Shown here: positions 36,362 to 45,854 of the stretch, piece after piece
Position numbering within the stretch: the first letter of the stretch is position 1
Layout: every line of letters starts with the position of its first letter
Origin: Necropsobacter rosorum
GTDB taxonomy: Bacteria; Pseudomonadota; Gammaproteobacteria; Enterobacterales; Pasteurellaceae
Length of the DNA: 64,000 nucleotides
Direction of reading: 5' to 3'
Assembly (NCBI GenBank): GCA_000751835.1
Contig: CCMQ01000006.1
Span: 248,001 to 312,000, forward strand
Program-made: the position numbers and the translations under genes
The notes under the pieces: model-generated
The model's database searches: none
What the model saw: the letters and a program-made list of their open reading frames with translations, nothing else
Told to the model about the DNA's origin: nothing

Positions 36362-39025
36362 TTACGCGTAAAGCGGATTGATTTTCTCTGCATCAATACC
36401 GTATTTTTCAATTGCCTGTGCAACTACTTGGCTATCCAGCGTACCCTGTTTTACCAGCTCGGCTAATGCCGCCACGACAACATAATGGGCATTGACTTCA
36501 AAATGCTCGCGCAGGTTTTCACGGCTGTCGGAACGACCGAAACCGTCCGTACCCAACACGCGGTAACTTTGTGCCGGAATATAAGCGCGCACTTGTTCGG
36601 CAAATAGTTTCATATAGTCGGTTGCCGCCACCGCCGGCGCATCATTCATCACCTGTGCGATATAAGGCACTTTGGCTTGCTGTGCCGGATGCAGCAGGTT
36701 CCAGCGTTCAACATCCGCACCGTCACGCGCCAGTTCGGTGAACGACGGTACGCTATACACATCAGAGGTTACGCCGTATTCATCGGCCAATAATTTCGCC
36801 GCTTCACGCACATGACGCAAAATCGCCCCCGAACCTAACAGCTGAATGTGTCCTTTGCCCTGACCGGTCACGGTTTCGAATTTATAGATACCTTTACGGA
36901 TACCCTCTTCCGCCCCTTTCGGCATAGCCGGCTGATCATAGGTTTCGTTGAGAGTGGTGATGTAGTAATACACATCTTCCTGTTCCGGACCGTACATACG
37001 ACGCACACCGTCCTGTACAATTACGGCCACTTCAAAAGCAAACGCCGGATCATAAGACACACAGCTTGGAATCACTAAAGACTGAATATGGCTGTGACCG
37101 TCTTCATGCTGTAATCCTTCGCCGTTCAGCGTCGTACGACCGGAGGTTCCGCCGATCATAAAGCCGCGCGCACGCTGGTCGCCCGCCGCCCACATTAAAT
37201 CGCCCACGCGCTGGAAACCGAACATGGAATAATACACGAAGAACGGAATCATCGGCACATCGTTAGTCGAATATGAGGTGGCGGCCGCTAACCAGGATGC
37301 CGTTGCACCCAGCTCATTAATTCCTTCCTGCAATACCTGACCGTCGATAGATTCACGATAATATGCCACCTGTTCGCGGTCCTGCGGGATATAGTTTTGA
37401 CCGAACGGGTTGTAGATACCGATTTGGCGGAACAGACCTTCCATCCCGAAAGTGCGGGCTTCATCGGCAATAATCGGTACGATATGTTTGCCGACCGATT
37501 TGTTTTTCAATAACACATTCAGGGAACGAACAAAGGCCATCGTGGTGGAAATCGGACGGGATTGCTGTTCAAACAACTGTGCGAAATCCTCCAACGGCGG
37601 CACTTCAAGCGCCTGACTGAAACGTTTTGCACGGGTCGGCAGATAACCGTTCAGTGCCTGACGGCGTTCATGCAGATATTTGTACTCTTCCGAATCTTTC
37701 GCAAAGGTAATATACGGCAATTTTTCGATATCTTCATCGGCAACGGCGATATTGAAACGATCACGAACGTGTCTCACGCCGGACATATCCATTTTCTTCA
37801 CTTGGTGCGCGATGTTTTTACCTTCCGCCGCTTCACCCATGCCGTAACCTTTGATGGTTTTCAGCAAAATAACCACCGGTTTGTCTTTAACCTGTTTCGC
37901 TTTATTAAACGCCGCAAATACTTTTAACGGATCATGACCGCCGCGGTTCAGCGCCCAGATTTCATCATCGGTCATTTCCGCCACCAGCGCTTCAGTTTCA
38001 GGATAGCGGCCGAAGAAATGTTTACGCACATAAGCGCCGTCTTTGGATTTCAGGGTCTGGTAATCACCGTCCACCACTTCCATCATCAGCTGCAATAATT
38101 TACCCGACGTATCACGTTGTAATAGACGATCCCAACGACGTCCCCAAATCACTTTGATCACTTCCCAGCCGGCGCCGTTGAACTGGCCTTCCAGCTCCTG
38201 AATAATTTTACCGTTACCGGTTACCGGGCCGTCCAGACGTTGCAGGTTACAGTTAATCACAAAGATCAGATTATCCAGTTTTTCGCGTGCTGCAAAGGCA
38301 ATCGCACCGCGGGATTCCACTTCGTCCATTTCACCGTCGCCCAAAAATGCGTACACGGTTTGATCAGCGGTATCTTTTAAGCCGCGATGATGTAAATATT
38401 TTAAGAAACGCGCCTGATAAATGGCATTGAGAGGCCCAAGCCCCATGGATACGGTCGGAAACTGCCAGAATTCCGGCATTAATTTCGGATGAGGATAAGA
38501 AGGAAGCCCTTTACCGTGAGTTTCCTGACGGAAGTTATCCAGCTGTTCTTCGGTCAAACGGCCTTCAACAAACGCACGGGCATAAATTCCCGGCGAAATA
38601 TGCCCTTGGAAAAAGACTAAATCACCGCCGTTTTTCTCATTGCGTGCTTTAAAGAAATGGTTGAAACAGACTTCATAAATCGTGGCGGAAGATTGGAAAG
38701 ACGACATATGGCCGCCCAATTCCAAATCTTTTTTCGATGCTCTTAATACCATCATAATCGCATTCCAGCGGATTGCACCGCGGATACGACGTTCTAAATC
38801 TAAATTGCCCGGGTAATTCGGTTCTTCCGAAGCCGGAATCGTATTAATATAATCAGTCGTCACGCCGCTCGGCAAAGAAACCGCGTTAGCGCGCGCGTGT
38901 TGCATTAATTGCTCGATAATAAACTGCGCTCTTTCCACGCCTTCTTCACGAATTACTGAATCGATCGCGAGTAACCAATCGCTGGTTTCGATCGGATCTA
39001 CGTCATTTCTTAAAATCTCTGACAT
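36362..39025 (-). CDS. aceE: Pyruvate dehydrogenase E1 component
   Basis: Thiamine-diphosphate enzyme that decarboxylates pyruvate. 887 aa from the ATG at 39025 (AAGGAAAAGG upstream), the same length as E. coli AceE. ThDP-binding GDGEMDEVESRGAIAFAAR to NCNLQ, GHISPGIYARAF and PCVSYDPAFAFE are visible. First gene of aceE-aceF-lpdA; pdhR, its upstream neighbour in E. coli, is absent. Confidence 0.97.
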   Translation of the reverse strand: MSEILRNDVDPIETSDWLLAIDSVIREEGVERAQFIIEQLMQHARANAVSLPSGVTTDYINTIPASEEPNYPGNLDLERRIRGAIRWNAIMMVLRASKKDLELGGHMSSFQSSATIYEVCFNHFFKARNEKNGGDLVFFQGHISPGIYARAFVEGRLTEEQLDNFRQETHGKGLPSYPHPKLMPEFWQFPTVSMGLGPLNAIYQARFLKYLHHRGLKDTADQTVYAFLGDGEMDEVESRGAIAFAAREKLDNLIFVINCNLQRLDGPVTGNGKIIQELEGQFNGAGWEVIKVIWGRRWDRLLQRDTSGKLLQLMMEVVDGDYQTLKSKDGAYVRKHFFGRYPETEALVAEMTDDEIWALNRGGHDPLKVFAAFNKAKQVKDKPVVILLKTIKGYGMGEAAEGKNIAHQVKKMDMSGVRHVRDRFNIAVADEDIEKLPYITFAKDSEEYKYLHERRQALNGYLPTRAKRFSQALEVPPLEDFAQLFEQQSRPISTTMAFVRSLNVLLKNKSVGKHIVPIIADEARTFGMEGLFRQIGIYNPFGQNYIPQDREQVAYYRESIDGQVLQEGINELGATASWLAAATSYSTNDVPMIPFFVYYSMFGFQRVGDLMWAAGDQRARGFMIGGTSGRTTLNGEGLQHEDGHSHIQSLVIPSCVSYDPAFAFEVAVIVQDGVRRMYGPEQEDVYYYITTLNETYDQPAMPKGAEEGIRKGIYKFETVTGQGKGHIQLLGSGAILRHVREAAKLLADEYGVTSDVYSVPSFTELARDGADVERWNLLHPAQQAKVPYIAQVMNDAPAVAATDYMKLFAEQVRAYIPAQSYRVLGTDGFGRSDSRENLREHFEVNAHYVVVAALAELVKQGTLDSQVVAQAIEKYGIDAEKINPLYA

Positions 39026-39388
39026 AGCCTTTTCCTTATTTGTTAATTTAAAGTTATGTTTAATTTTCAATCCAAAATTAAACGCCGGGTAGATAACAAA
39101 ATGCTTTGAATTTGATGTGCCGGTATTTTACAGCCATCGGCATACATTTACAAATCTTTAACAAATTTAGTAAATGTTATTAAATTTTTTGAAAGAAAGA
39201 TAGTGCTTTTTTGCGACAAAAGACTAAAAACCGATCTTTGAACGCGGAAGATAGTTTTATTTTGATAAATGATTAAATTTTTGACCGCACTTTTGTTCCG
39301 CCGCACAATGGCTGCGAAGGGGTTTTATCGTTGTGCGCGGTAATAAAAAAGCCCATCCGTTCGAATGAGCTTTTTTATCTTCGTCGTC
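39026..39388. other. aceE leader / crr downstream region with an ArcA-like site
   Basis: A 363-base gap. On the minus strand TGTTAA (39158-39163) and TGTAAA (39147-39152) are 11 bases apart, the direct-repeat spacing of ArcA sites; ArcA represses aceEF-lpd under low oxygen in E. coli. A USS (39284-39292) lies next to a CGCACAA/TTGTGCG inverted repeat (39302-39338). No small gene is evident. Confidence 0.45.
39346..39377 (-). terminator. crr terminator
   Basis: AAAAAAGCTCAT/ATGGGCTTTTTT hairpin (with one G-T pair in the minus transcript) and T-run, ending the ptsH-ptsI-crr operon. Confidence 0.85.
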
Positions 39389-39889
39389 CTATTTTTTCAG
39401 GACTAATACGACGGATTCTCCGGCAACCACTTCGCCGGTTTTTTTATCCATACTGCTGATTTCATCCATATTGGAGATCACCACCGGAGTCAATACGGAT
39501 TTCGCTTTCGTTTCCAGTAATGCCAAATCGAATTCAATTACGGTATCACCCCGTTTTACCGATTGACCTTCCTGCGCCACACGGGTAAAACCTTCACCTT
39601 TCAGCTCGACAGTATCAATACCGAAATGAACGAACAATTCGACGCCTTCCTTTGACTCCATTGAAAACGCATGATTGGTTTCAAAAATTTTACCAATCAC
39701 ACCGTCCACCGGCGCAACGATTTTATTACCGGTAGGGCGAATTGCGACACCGTCACCGACAATTTTTTCTGAAAATACGACATCAGGCACATCTTCAATG
39801 TTAACGATCTCGCCGGAAAGCGGCGCATAAATCGTCACATCGACAGCTTTATTGTCTTTTGAACCGAATAGTTTATCGAAAAAGCCCAT
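39389..39889 (-). CDS. crr: Glucose-specific PTS enzyme IIA (EIIA-Glc)
   Basis: Soluble phosphocarrier and master signal of carbon status (adenylate cyclase activation, inducer exclusion). 166 aa; active His88 (LFVHFGID) and the helper His73 (TNHAFS) are present, with the amphipathic N-terminal [10 protein letters not shown] that binds membrane. AGGAGA precedes the ATG. Third gene of the pts operon. Confidence 0.96.
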   Translation of the reverse strand: MGFFDKLFGSKDNKAVDVTIYAPLSGEIVNIEDVPDVVFSEKIVGDGVAIRPTGNKIVAPVDGVIGKIFETNHAFSMESKEGVELFVHFGIDTVELKGEGFTRVAQEGQSVKRGDTVIEFDLALLETKAKSVLTPVVISNMDEISSMDKKTGEVVAGESVVLVLKK

Positions 39890-39950
39890 TTTTAGTCTCC
39901 TACTAGTGAATGTTTGAGCTATTCTAGCGCAAAAATTTCACAATTGGTAT

Positions 39951-41678
39951 CTAGTTTAACGCTTTTTCAGCTAAAAAATCGGCAACCAGCTGTTCAATAT
40001 CCGCGGCCGTCGGCTGTTGCAGCGCTTTATCAGCCAATTCTTTTGCGTCCTGATAGTTGACGTTACGGATTAATTTCTTAATCCGCGGTACGGAAATCGC
40101 ACTCATACTGAATTCATCCAGCCCCATACCGAGCAACAGTAACGTCGCTCTTTCATCGCCGGCCAGCTCACCGCACATACCGGTCCATTTGCCTTCCGCA
40201 TGCGAGGCGTCAATTACCTGTTTAATTAAATTCAGTACCGACGGCGCCATCGGATTGTACAAATGGGAAATCAATTCATTGCCGCGGTCAACCGCTAAGG
40301 TATATTGCGTTAAATCGTTGGTACCGATACTGAAGAAGTCCACTTCTTTCGCCAGGAATTTCGCATTCACCGCCGCCGACGGTGTTTCCACCATCACGCC
40401 GATCTGAATGTCTTCGTTAAAGGCTTTCCCTTCATCGCGCAATTGCTGTTTCAGCTGTTCGATGACCGATTTTAATTCGCGGATTTCTTCGACGGAAATG
40501 ATCATCGGGAACATGACCGCCAGATTACCGAAGGCGGAAGCGCGTAACACCGCGCGCAGCTGGGCATGTAAAATCTCGCGGCGATCCATCGCAATACGAA
40601 TCGCACGCCAGCCGAGAAACGGATTCATCTCTTTCGGAAGGTTCAGATATGGTAATTCTTTATCGCCGCCGATATCCATAGTACGCAGCACCACAATCCG
40701 CCCGTTCATGGATTCGACCACTTCTTTATAAGCGATAAACTGTTCTTCTTCGCTCGGTAACTGGTCGCGATCCATAAATAAAAATTCGGTACGATATAAA
40801 CCGACCCCTTCCGCACCGTTGCGATCGGCGCCTTCCACATCACGGATAGTGCCGATATTGGCCACCACATCCACGCGCCGGCCGTCTAATGTCAACGCCG
40901 GTAAATCTTTTAATTTCGCCAGTTCCGCTTTTTCTTCCGCCAACTGCGCCTGCAAGGCTTTAAAGCGATCGATTTGTTCCTGCGTCGGATTGACATAAAC
41001 CTGATTATTTACCGCATCCAGAATCAAATAATCGCCGGTATTAACCAGCTGCGTCACATTATTGGTTCCGACAATCGCCGGCAATTCCAGCGAACGGGCC
41101 ATAATCGACGTATGCGACGTTCTGCCGCCGATATCGGTAATAAAACCCAGTACCTTATCCAGATTCAGCTGCGCGGTTTCAGAAGGCGTCAGATCATAGG
41201 CGACCAGAATAGCTTCTTCACTGATATCGCCCAAATCGACAATATTCATACCAAGAATATTTCTGATTAAACGATTACCGATATCGCGAATATCGCCGGC
41301 ACGTTCTTTCAAATATTCATCGTCGATTTCCGACAGCATCTCAACCTGCTGATCGATCACCTTACTCGCCGCCACGCCGGCATTAACTTTATTCGTACGC
41401 AGATAATCGATAATTTCTTCTTCTAATTCTTCATCTTCAAGAATCATCAGGTGGCCTTCAAAAATCGCCGCCTTTTCCTCGCCTAATGAGGCGTAAGCTC
41501 TGTCTTTAATGGCGGTTAACTGCTCAATGGCCGCGGTTCTGCCCTGATAAAAACGCGCAATTTCCGCCTCGATCTGATCCTCTTTAATTTTCTGCGTATC
41601 GAGAACGATTTTTTCTTCTTTTAACACCAACGCTTTACCAAAAACAACGCCCGGCGATGCTGGAATACCTGAAATCAT
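39951..41678 (-). CDS. ptsI: PTS enzyme I
   Basis: Transfers phosphate from PEP to HPr, starting the sugar phosphotransfer chain. 575 aa (E. coli 575): phospho-His motif [21 protein letters not shown] near residue 189, and the C-terminal PEP domain with [12 protein letters not shown] and MCGELAGDE. It competes with Ppc for PEP. Preceded by GGAAGG and, further upstream, by a large hairpin after ptsH. Confidence 0.97.
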   Translation of the reverse strand: MISGIPASPGVVFGKALVLKEEKIVLDTQKIKEDQIEAEIARFYQGRTAAIEQLTAIKDRAYASLGEEKAAIFEGHLMILEDEELEEEIIDYLRTNKVNAGVAASKVIDQQVEMLSEIDDEYLKERAGDIRDIGNRLIRNILGMNIVDLGDISEEAILVAYDLTPSETAQLNLDKVLGFITDIGGRTSHTSIMARSLELPAIVGTNNVTQLVNTGDYLILDAVNNQVYVNPTQEQIDRFKALQAQLAEEKAELAKLKDLPALTLDGRRVDVVANIGTIRDVEGADRNGAEGVGLYRTEFLFMDRDQLPSEEEQFIAYKEVVESMNGRIVVLRTMDIGGDKELPYLNLPKEMNPFLGWRAIRIAMDRREILHAQLRAVLRASAFGNLAVMFPMIISVEEIRELKSVIEQLKQQLRDEGKAFNEDIQIGVMVETPSAAVNAKFLAKEVDFFSIGTNDLTQYTLAVDRGNELISHLYNPMAPSVLNLIKQVIDASHAEGKWTGMCGELAGDERATLLLLGMGLDEFSMSAISVPRIKKLIRNVNYQDAKELADKALQQPTAADIEQLVADFLAEKALN

Positions 41679-41728
41679 ATGTAACCTTCCGAAATGATAA
41701 ATTAAACCTTACCCTAAATAGAACAATA

Positions 41729-41779
41729 GCCATAAAACCCGGTTTTTATCCGCAACGATAAAAACGGCCGTTTTATGGC
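41729..41779 (-). other. Large intercistronic hairpin between ptsH and ptsI
   Basis: A 51-base inverted repeat: outer stem GCCATAAAAC/GTTTTATGGC (10 bp) and inner stem TTTTTATC/GATAAAAA (8 bp) around a six-base loop, with a GC internal loop between. It can act as an mRNA stabiliser or partial terminator, letting HPr be made in excess over enzyme I. Confidence 0.65.
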
Positions 41780-41789
41780 TAACTCCGAA

Positions 41790-42047
41790 TTATTCTAACG
41801 TAGGAATCAATGCAACCAAATGGTCAACCGCTTTCTGCTCGTCTTCACCGGTTGCGGAAATAGTAATTACGGTACCCTGCGTTAAACCTAATGTCTGCAG
41901 TTTAAATAAACTCTTAGCACTTGCACTTTTACCTGCGGATGTCACTGTAACGTCGGAAGCAAATGCTTTCGCTTCTTTTACAAACTGAGCGGCAGGGCGT
42001 GTATGTAAACCATTTGGCGCGGTAATTTCAACATCTTTTGAGTACAT
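41790..42047 (-). CDS. ptsH: PTS phosphocarrier protein HPr
   Basis: 85-residue phosphocarrier between enzyme I and the sugar-specific EIIs. The active-site His15 ([11 protein letters not shown]) and Ser46 ([11 protein letters not shown]) are conserved. First gene of ptsH-ptsI-crr, with AGAGGAT before the ATG and a CRP-type site upstream. Confidence 0.97.
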   Translation of the reverse strand: MYSKDVEITAPNGLHTRPAAQFVKEAKAFASDVTVTSAGKSASAKSLFKLQTLGLTQGTVITISATGEDEQKAVDHLVALIPTLE

Positions 42048-42212
42048 AATCGTATCCTCTAAAATTTAGTAAATTCTAAGTATTAAAAGTTAATAACAGA
42101 TTTAAACCACAAACCTATTAAATTCGGTTTAGTATTTATTTTATATTTAAAAATAAATCGTCGCGTAGTATCAGGCTAAGTAAGAGAATAATCAAGGTTA
42201 ATAGCGATAAAA

Positions 42213-42228
42213 TTTGAACTAAATCACA
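42213..42228 (-). promoter_or_regulatory. CRP-type site upstream of ptsH
   Basis: On minus, TGTGA-TTTAGT-TCAAA matches nine of the ten conserved CRP half-site bases. It lies about 165 bases before ptsH in an A/T-rich leader, fitting the known CRP control of ptsHI in enterobacteria. Confidence 0.55.
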
Positions 42229-42230
42229 AA

Positions 42231-42257
42231 AAAACAGTAAAACTGTTTATTTTTCAC
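42231..42257. terminator. rsgA terminator
   Basis: AAACAGT/ACTGTTT stem with T-runs on both strands, just after the rsgA stop and next to the CRP-type site. Confidence 0.7.
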
Positions 42258-42284
42258 CCCGATTTTAACTTTTATTTAACCGTT

Positions 42285-43334
42285 TCAGCTTGCGGAAAAA
42301 TGTCGCTGTGATTTGGTTTCCGATAAACCGGCGAGCAGCCGATGATAATTCTCGAATCTGAGCGGATGAATTTTGCCCTGACGCACCGCTTCCCGCAGCG
42401 CACAGCCCGGATCATCCAGATGTTTACAGTCTCTGAATTTGCAAGTGCCTAAAAAATATTGAAATTCACGGTATCCTTTGGTGATCTGTTCTCTGTCCAG
42501 ATGCCACAAACCGAATTCACGGATGCCGGGCGAGTCGATCAACTCCCCACCCTGCGGCAAATGGTATAAGCGCGATGTCGTCGTGGTATGCTGCCCCAGA
42601 CCGGAAATTTCGCTTACCGCGCCGGTCGGAATATCGATATCGGGTAAAATACCGTTGATCAAACTGGATTTACCCACGCCGGACTGCCCGACCAGCACGG
42701 ATGTGCCGCTGGCGAAAAGTGCGGTCAGATTTTGCATATTTTCGCCGCTTTTTGCCGACACCATCATGGTTCGGTAGCCGATCTCCCGATAAATGTTAAG
42801 CTGTTCCTGTACGGCGCGACGCTGTGAATCGGACAGCAGATCCGCTTTATTTAACACAATAACGGCGGGAATGCCGGCGGTTTCGCAAATCACCAGATAA
42901 CGGTCGATAATATTTAAGGATAACGCCGGCAGCACCGCCGAAACGATAATGATACGGTCGATATTCGCCGCAATCACCTTTAAACCATCGTAATAATCCG
43001 GCCGCGTAATTGCATTTTTGCGCGGGTGCACCGCCTCAATCACCCCGCTTATACCTTGCAGCTGCTGCGTGCCTTTGCGCCACACAACCTTATCGCCCAC
43101 CACCAGACTCGATAACGTACGACGCAGATTGCAGCGGAAAACCGCGCCGTTTTCCGCCTCCACATCGGCATGTGCGGAATAACGCGTCACCACAATCCCC
43201 GCCTGCGATTCTCCCAGCATCTCATCCTGCCATTCAATCTCATGCGACGTTTTTCTCTGATGACGGCGCAGGGTTTTAGTATTATTCGATTGAATACGCC
43301 GCTGCTGGTTGCGGGTTAATTTACGTTTGCTCAA
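42285..43334 (-). CDS. rsgA: Small-subunit ribosome assembly GTPase RsgA
   Basis: Circularly permuted GTPase that checks the 30S decoding site late in assembly. 349 aa: N-terminal OB fold, G4 motif VLNKADLL, then G1 [14 protein letters not shown] and G3 DSPGIREFG in permuted order, and a C-terminal zinc finger ([16 protein letters not shown]). Divergent from orn, the E. coli arrangement, with a USS in the shared leader (43348). Confidence 0.96.
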   Translation of the reverse strand: MSKRKLTRNQQRRIQSNNTKTLRRHQRKTSHEIEWQDEMLGESQAGIVVTRYSAHADVEAENGAVFRCNLRRTLSSLVVGDKVVWRKGTQQLQGISGVIEAVHPRKNAITRPDYYDGLKVIAANIDRIIIVSAVLPALSLNIIDRYLVICETAGIPAVIVLNKADLLSDSQRRAVQEQLNIYREIGYRTMMVSAKSGENMQNLTALFASGTSVLVGQSGVGKSSLINGILPDIDIPTGAVSEISGLGQHTTTTSRLYHLPQGGELIDSPGIREFGLWHLDREQITKGYREFQYFLGTCKFRDCKHLDDPGCALREAVRQGKIHPLRFENYHRLLAGLSETKSQRHFSAS

Positions 43335-43404
43335 AGATAAATCCTTAAAGTGCGGTCGGTTTTCAGTTAGAATAGGAAAAATTTTGTATAGGATATCTTA
43401 TATT

Positions 43405-43959
43405 ATGCAATTAGATAAACAAAATCTTATTTGGATCGACTTGGAAATGACCGGGCTGGATCCCGAAAAAGAACGTATTATTGAAATCGCCACCATCGTC
43501 ACGGACAAAAATCTTAACATTCTGGCGGAAGGCCCGGTGCTGGCCATTCATCAATCCGATGAACTGCTTGCCAACATGAGCGAGTGGTGTACTAAAACGC
43601 ATACGGCCAACGGATTGGTGGAACGGGTGAAAGCCAGCAAACTGAATGAACGCGGCGCAGAGTTACGAACCCTTGATTTTCTGAAAAAATGGGTGCCGAA
43701 AGGAGTCTCGCCGATTTGCGGCAACAGCGTTGCACAGGATAAACGCTTTTTATTCAATTATATGCCCGAACTGGCAGACTATTTTCATTACCGCTATCTG
43801 GACGTCAGCACGCTGAAAGAGCTGGCTTCCCGCTGGCAGCCGGACATATTGAAAGGGTTTGAAAAGAAAAATACCCACCTTGCTTTGGACGATATTCGCG
43901 AATCCATCGCCGAACTGGCTTATTATCGCAGTCACTTTATTCGCCCGGCCGATAAATAA
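43405..43959 (+). CDS. orn: Oligoribonuclease
   Basis: 3'-5' exonuclease that degrades 2-5 nt RNA fragments. 184 aa from the ATG at 43405 (E. coli 181). DEDDh motifs: [12 protein letters not shown] (D..E), [10 protein letters not shown], and [11 protein letters not shown] with the catalytic His/Asp. The frame is open upstream to 43309 but without similarity. Confidence 0.96.
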   Translation: MQLDKQNLIWIDLEMTGLDPEKERIIEIATIVTDKNLNILAEGPVLAIHQSDELLANMSEWCTKTHTANGLVERVKASKLNERGAELRTLDFLKKWVPKGVSPICGNSVAQDKRFLFNYMPELADYFHYRYLDVSTLKELASRWQPDILKGFEKKNTHLALDDIRESIAELAYYRSHFIRPADK

Positions 43960-44013
43960 TTATGCAATCTGGCGAATAATCAGGCGGGCGTAATACTTTT
44001 TTTCCGATTACGC

Positions 44014-44041
44014 TTGCCAGAGGCAAATTTTTTCGTATAAT
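44014..44041 (+). promoter_or_regulatory. tRNA-Gly cluster promoter
   Basis: TTGCCA (44014-44019), a 16-base spacer and TATAAT (44036-44041), followed by a GC-rich ACGCCC discriminator typical of stringently controlled tRNA promoters. Confidence 0.8.
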
Positions 44042-44078
44042 ACGCCCTACATTCAACATGAATGACCAACATATCAAT

Positions 44079-44154
<76 letters not shown>

Positions 44155-44181
44155 ATTTCACACAGGATAGCAATCCGTTAC

Positions 44182-44257
44182 GCGGGAATAGCTCAGTTGG
44201 TAGAGCACAACCTTGCCAAGGTTGGGGTCGCGAGTTCGAGCCTCGTTTCCCGCTCCA
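44182..44257 (+). tRNA. tRNA-Gly (GCC), copy 2
   Basis: As copy 1 but with the anticodon stem changed in a compensated way to CAACC/GGTTG. Anticodon loop TTGCCAA; CCA encoded. It begins exactly 103 bases after copy 1. Confidence 0.97.
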
Positions 44258-44284
44258 ATTTCACACAGCATAGCAGTCCGTTAT

Positions 44285-44360
44285 GCGGGAATAGCTCAGT
44301 TGGTAGAGCACAACCTTCCCAAGGTTGGGGTCGCGAGTTCGAGCCTCGTTTCCCGCTCCA
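44285..44360 (+). tRNA. tRNA-Gly (CCC), copy 3 with a switched anticodon
   Basis: Identical to copy 2 except for one base, the first anticodon position: the loop is TTCCCAA, so the anticodon is CCC (reads GGG). The rest of the molecule is intact, and C35/C36, the main glycine identity bases, are kept, so glycyl-tRNA synthetase should still charge it. Confidence 0.93.
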
Positions 44361-44441
44361 ATTTCATCACTTTAGCGATAATTTTCTTTTCATCGCAATA
44401 AAAACACCGTTCTGATACATCGCGCCGTAAAGATAAAATAA

Positions 44442-44460
44442 AGCGGACCATTTGTCCGCT
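44442..44460 (-). terminator. truB operon terminator
   Basis: AGCGGAC/GTCCGCT stem; the minus transcript continues into TTATTTTAT. It lies just beyond the truB stop. Confidence 0.8.
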
Positions 44461-44465
44461 GTCAA

Positions 44466-45383
44466 TTAAAGACTGACCATCCGCTGCGGGCGGATAACAT
44501 TGTGCGCATCCACCAGCGCAACGCCTAAAAAACGATTCTCATCGGAAAACAACCGCACTTGACCATAAAGCGCCGGCAGATTATCAAATTTTACCCGCTG
44601 CCCGAACCCGACCGCCCGGCTTTGTTCGGCGCTTAAACTCAATTTCGGCAAACGCCCGACCGCACTGTCCGGCGGCAGCAATAAGGCGTCCATGTCCGCC
44701 AGCGAGCCGGTTTGCGCGATCTGCTGCAATTGCGCCAAGGTCAGCATAGCCTGTGGCGGATAATCCGCCACCGCTAAACGCCGCAGCATGGTGACATGCG
44801 CGCCGCAGCCCAATGCCTGCCCCAGATCATCGATCAGAGTACGAATATAGGTGCCTTTGGAACAATGCACCTCCAGAGTGAGATAAGGTGCCTGATAGTC
44901 AATAAACCGCAGCTCGAAAATCGTAATCGGACGAGCATCCCGCGCAACGGTAATGCCGGCGCGGGCATATTCATACAAGGGTTTGCCCTGATGCTTTAAC
45001 GCAGAAAACATGGTCGGCACCTGCATAATTTCACCGCGAAACGGCGCAAGTGCGGTCAGAATTTGCGCGGTTTTTACCTCCACCGCCCGACGCTGAATAA
45101 TCTGCCCGTCGGCATCAGAAGTATCGGTTCGTTCGCCCAGTTTTGCGGTGACGCGATAACGCTTATCCGAATCCAGCAAATATTGCGAAAACTTCGTTGC
45201 CTCGCCCAGACAAATCGGCAGCATGCCCGTCGCCAGCGGATCCAGCGCTCCGGTATGCCCTGCTTTATTGGCCTGAAAAAGCTGCTTCACTTTCTGCATG
45301 ATATGGTTGGAACTCATTCCCTGCGCTTTATCCAGCAAAAAGATGCCGTGCACATCACGCCCTTGTTTACGCGGTTTACTCAT
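44466..45383 (-). CDS. truB: tRNA pseudouridine-55 synthase
   Basis: Makes pseudouridine 55 in the T-loop of tRNAs and aids tRNA folding. 305 aa from the ATG at 45383, two bases after the rbfA stop. Catalytic Asp is in [32 protein letters not shown] and [10 protein letters not shown] are family blocks. Two USS lie within the gene. Last gene of the operon here; rpsO and pnp do not follow. Confidence 0.96.
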   Translation of the reverse strand: MSKPRKQGRDVHGIFLLDKAQGMSSNHIMQKVKQLFQANKAGHTGALDPLATGMLPICLGEATKFSQYLLDSDKRYRVTAKLGERTDTSDADGQIIQRRAVEVKTAQILTALAPFRGEIMQVPTMFSALKHQGKPLYEYARAGITVARDARPITIFELRFIDYQAPYLTLEVHCSKGTYIRTLIDDLGQALGCGAHVTMLRRLAVADYPPQAMLTLAQLQQIAQTGSLADMDALLLPPDSAVGRLPKLSLSAEQSRAVGFGQRVKFDNLPALYGQVRLFSDENRFLGVALVDAHNVIRPQRMVSL

Positions 45384-45385
45384 CG

Positions 45386-45766
45386 TCACTCTTCTTTGTG
45401 TTTTTTCTCATCATCACGCACCACATTGGTGACCAGATTCGACATGCGCATCCCTTCCACCAGCGAACGGTCATAAACAAAACGCAGTTCAGGCACAATG
45501 CGCAGGCGCATGGCTTTCGCCAGCAACGTACGAATATACGGCGCGGCTTTATGCAGCCCCTGCATACCGTTTTCAATCGCACTTTCATCATGATCAAATA
45601 AGAAGGTCACGAATATTTTTGCATACGCCAAATCGCTGGAAACCTCCACATCGGAGACCGTCACCATGCCAATACGCGGGTCTTTCACTTCACGTTGTAA
45701 AATCAGCGCCACTTCTTTCTGTAATTCCTGTGCCACACGGTCACTGCGCTTAAATTCTCTGGCCAT
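45386..45766 (-). CDS. rbfA: 30S ribosome-binding factor A
   Basis: KH-like assembly factor for the 16S 5' end, needed at low temperature. 126 aa: [39 protein letters not shown] and a charged C-terminal tail. AGGAGGG precedes the ATG; nearly abuts truB. Confidence 0.96.
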   Translation of the reverse strand: MAREFKRSDRVAQELQKEVALILQREVKDPRIGMVTVSDVEVSSDLAYAKIFVTFLFDHDESAIENGMQGLHKAAPYIRTLLAKAMRLRIVPELRFVYDRSLVEGMRMSNLVTNVVRDDEKKHKEE

Positions 45767-45854
45767 TTATACCCTCCTGAATAAGGCAGAGGCGAACAAC
45801 TGTCCGCCTGAATAAAATTGATTGATGCGGGCGCAGCACACGCCCGGCATCACA

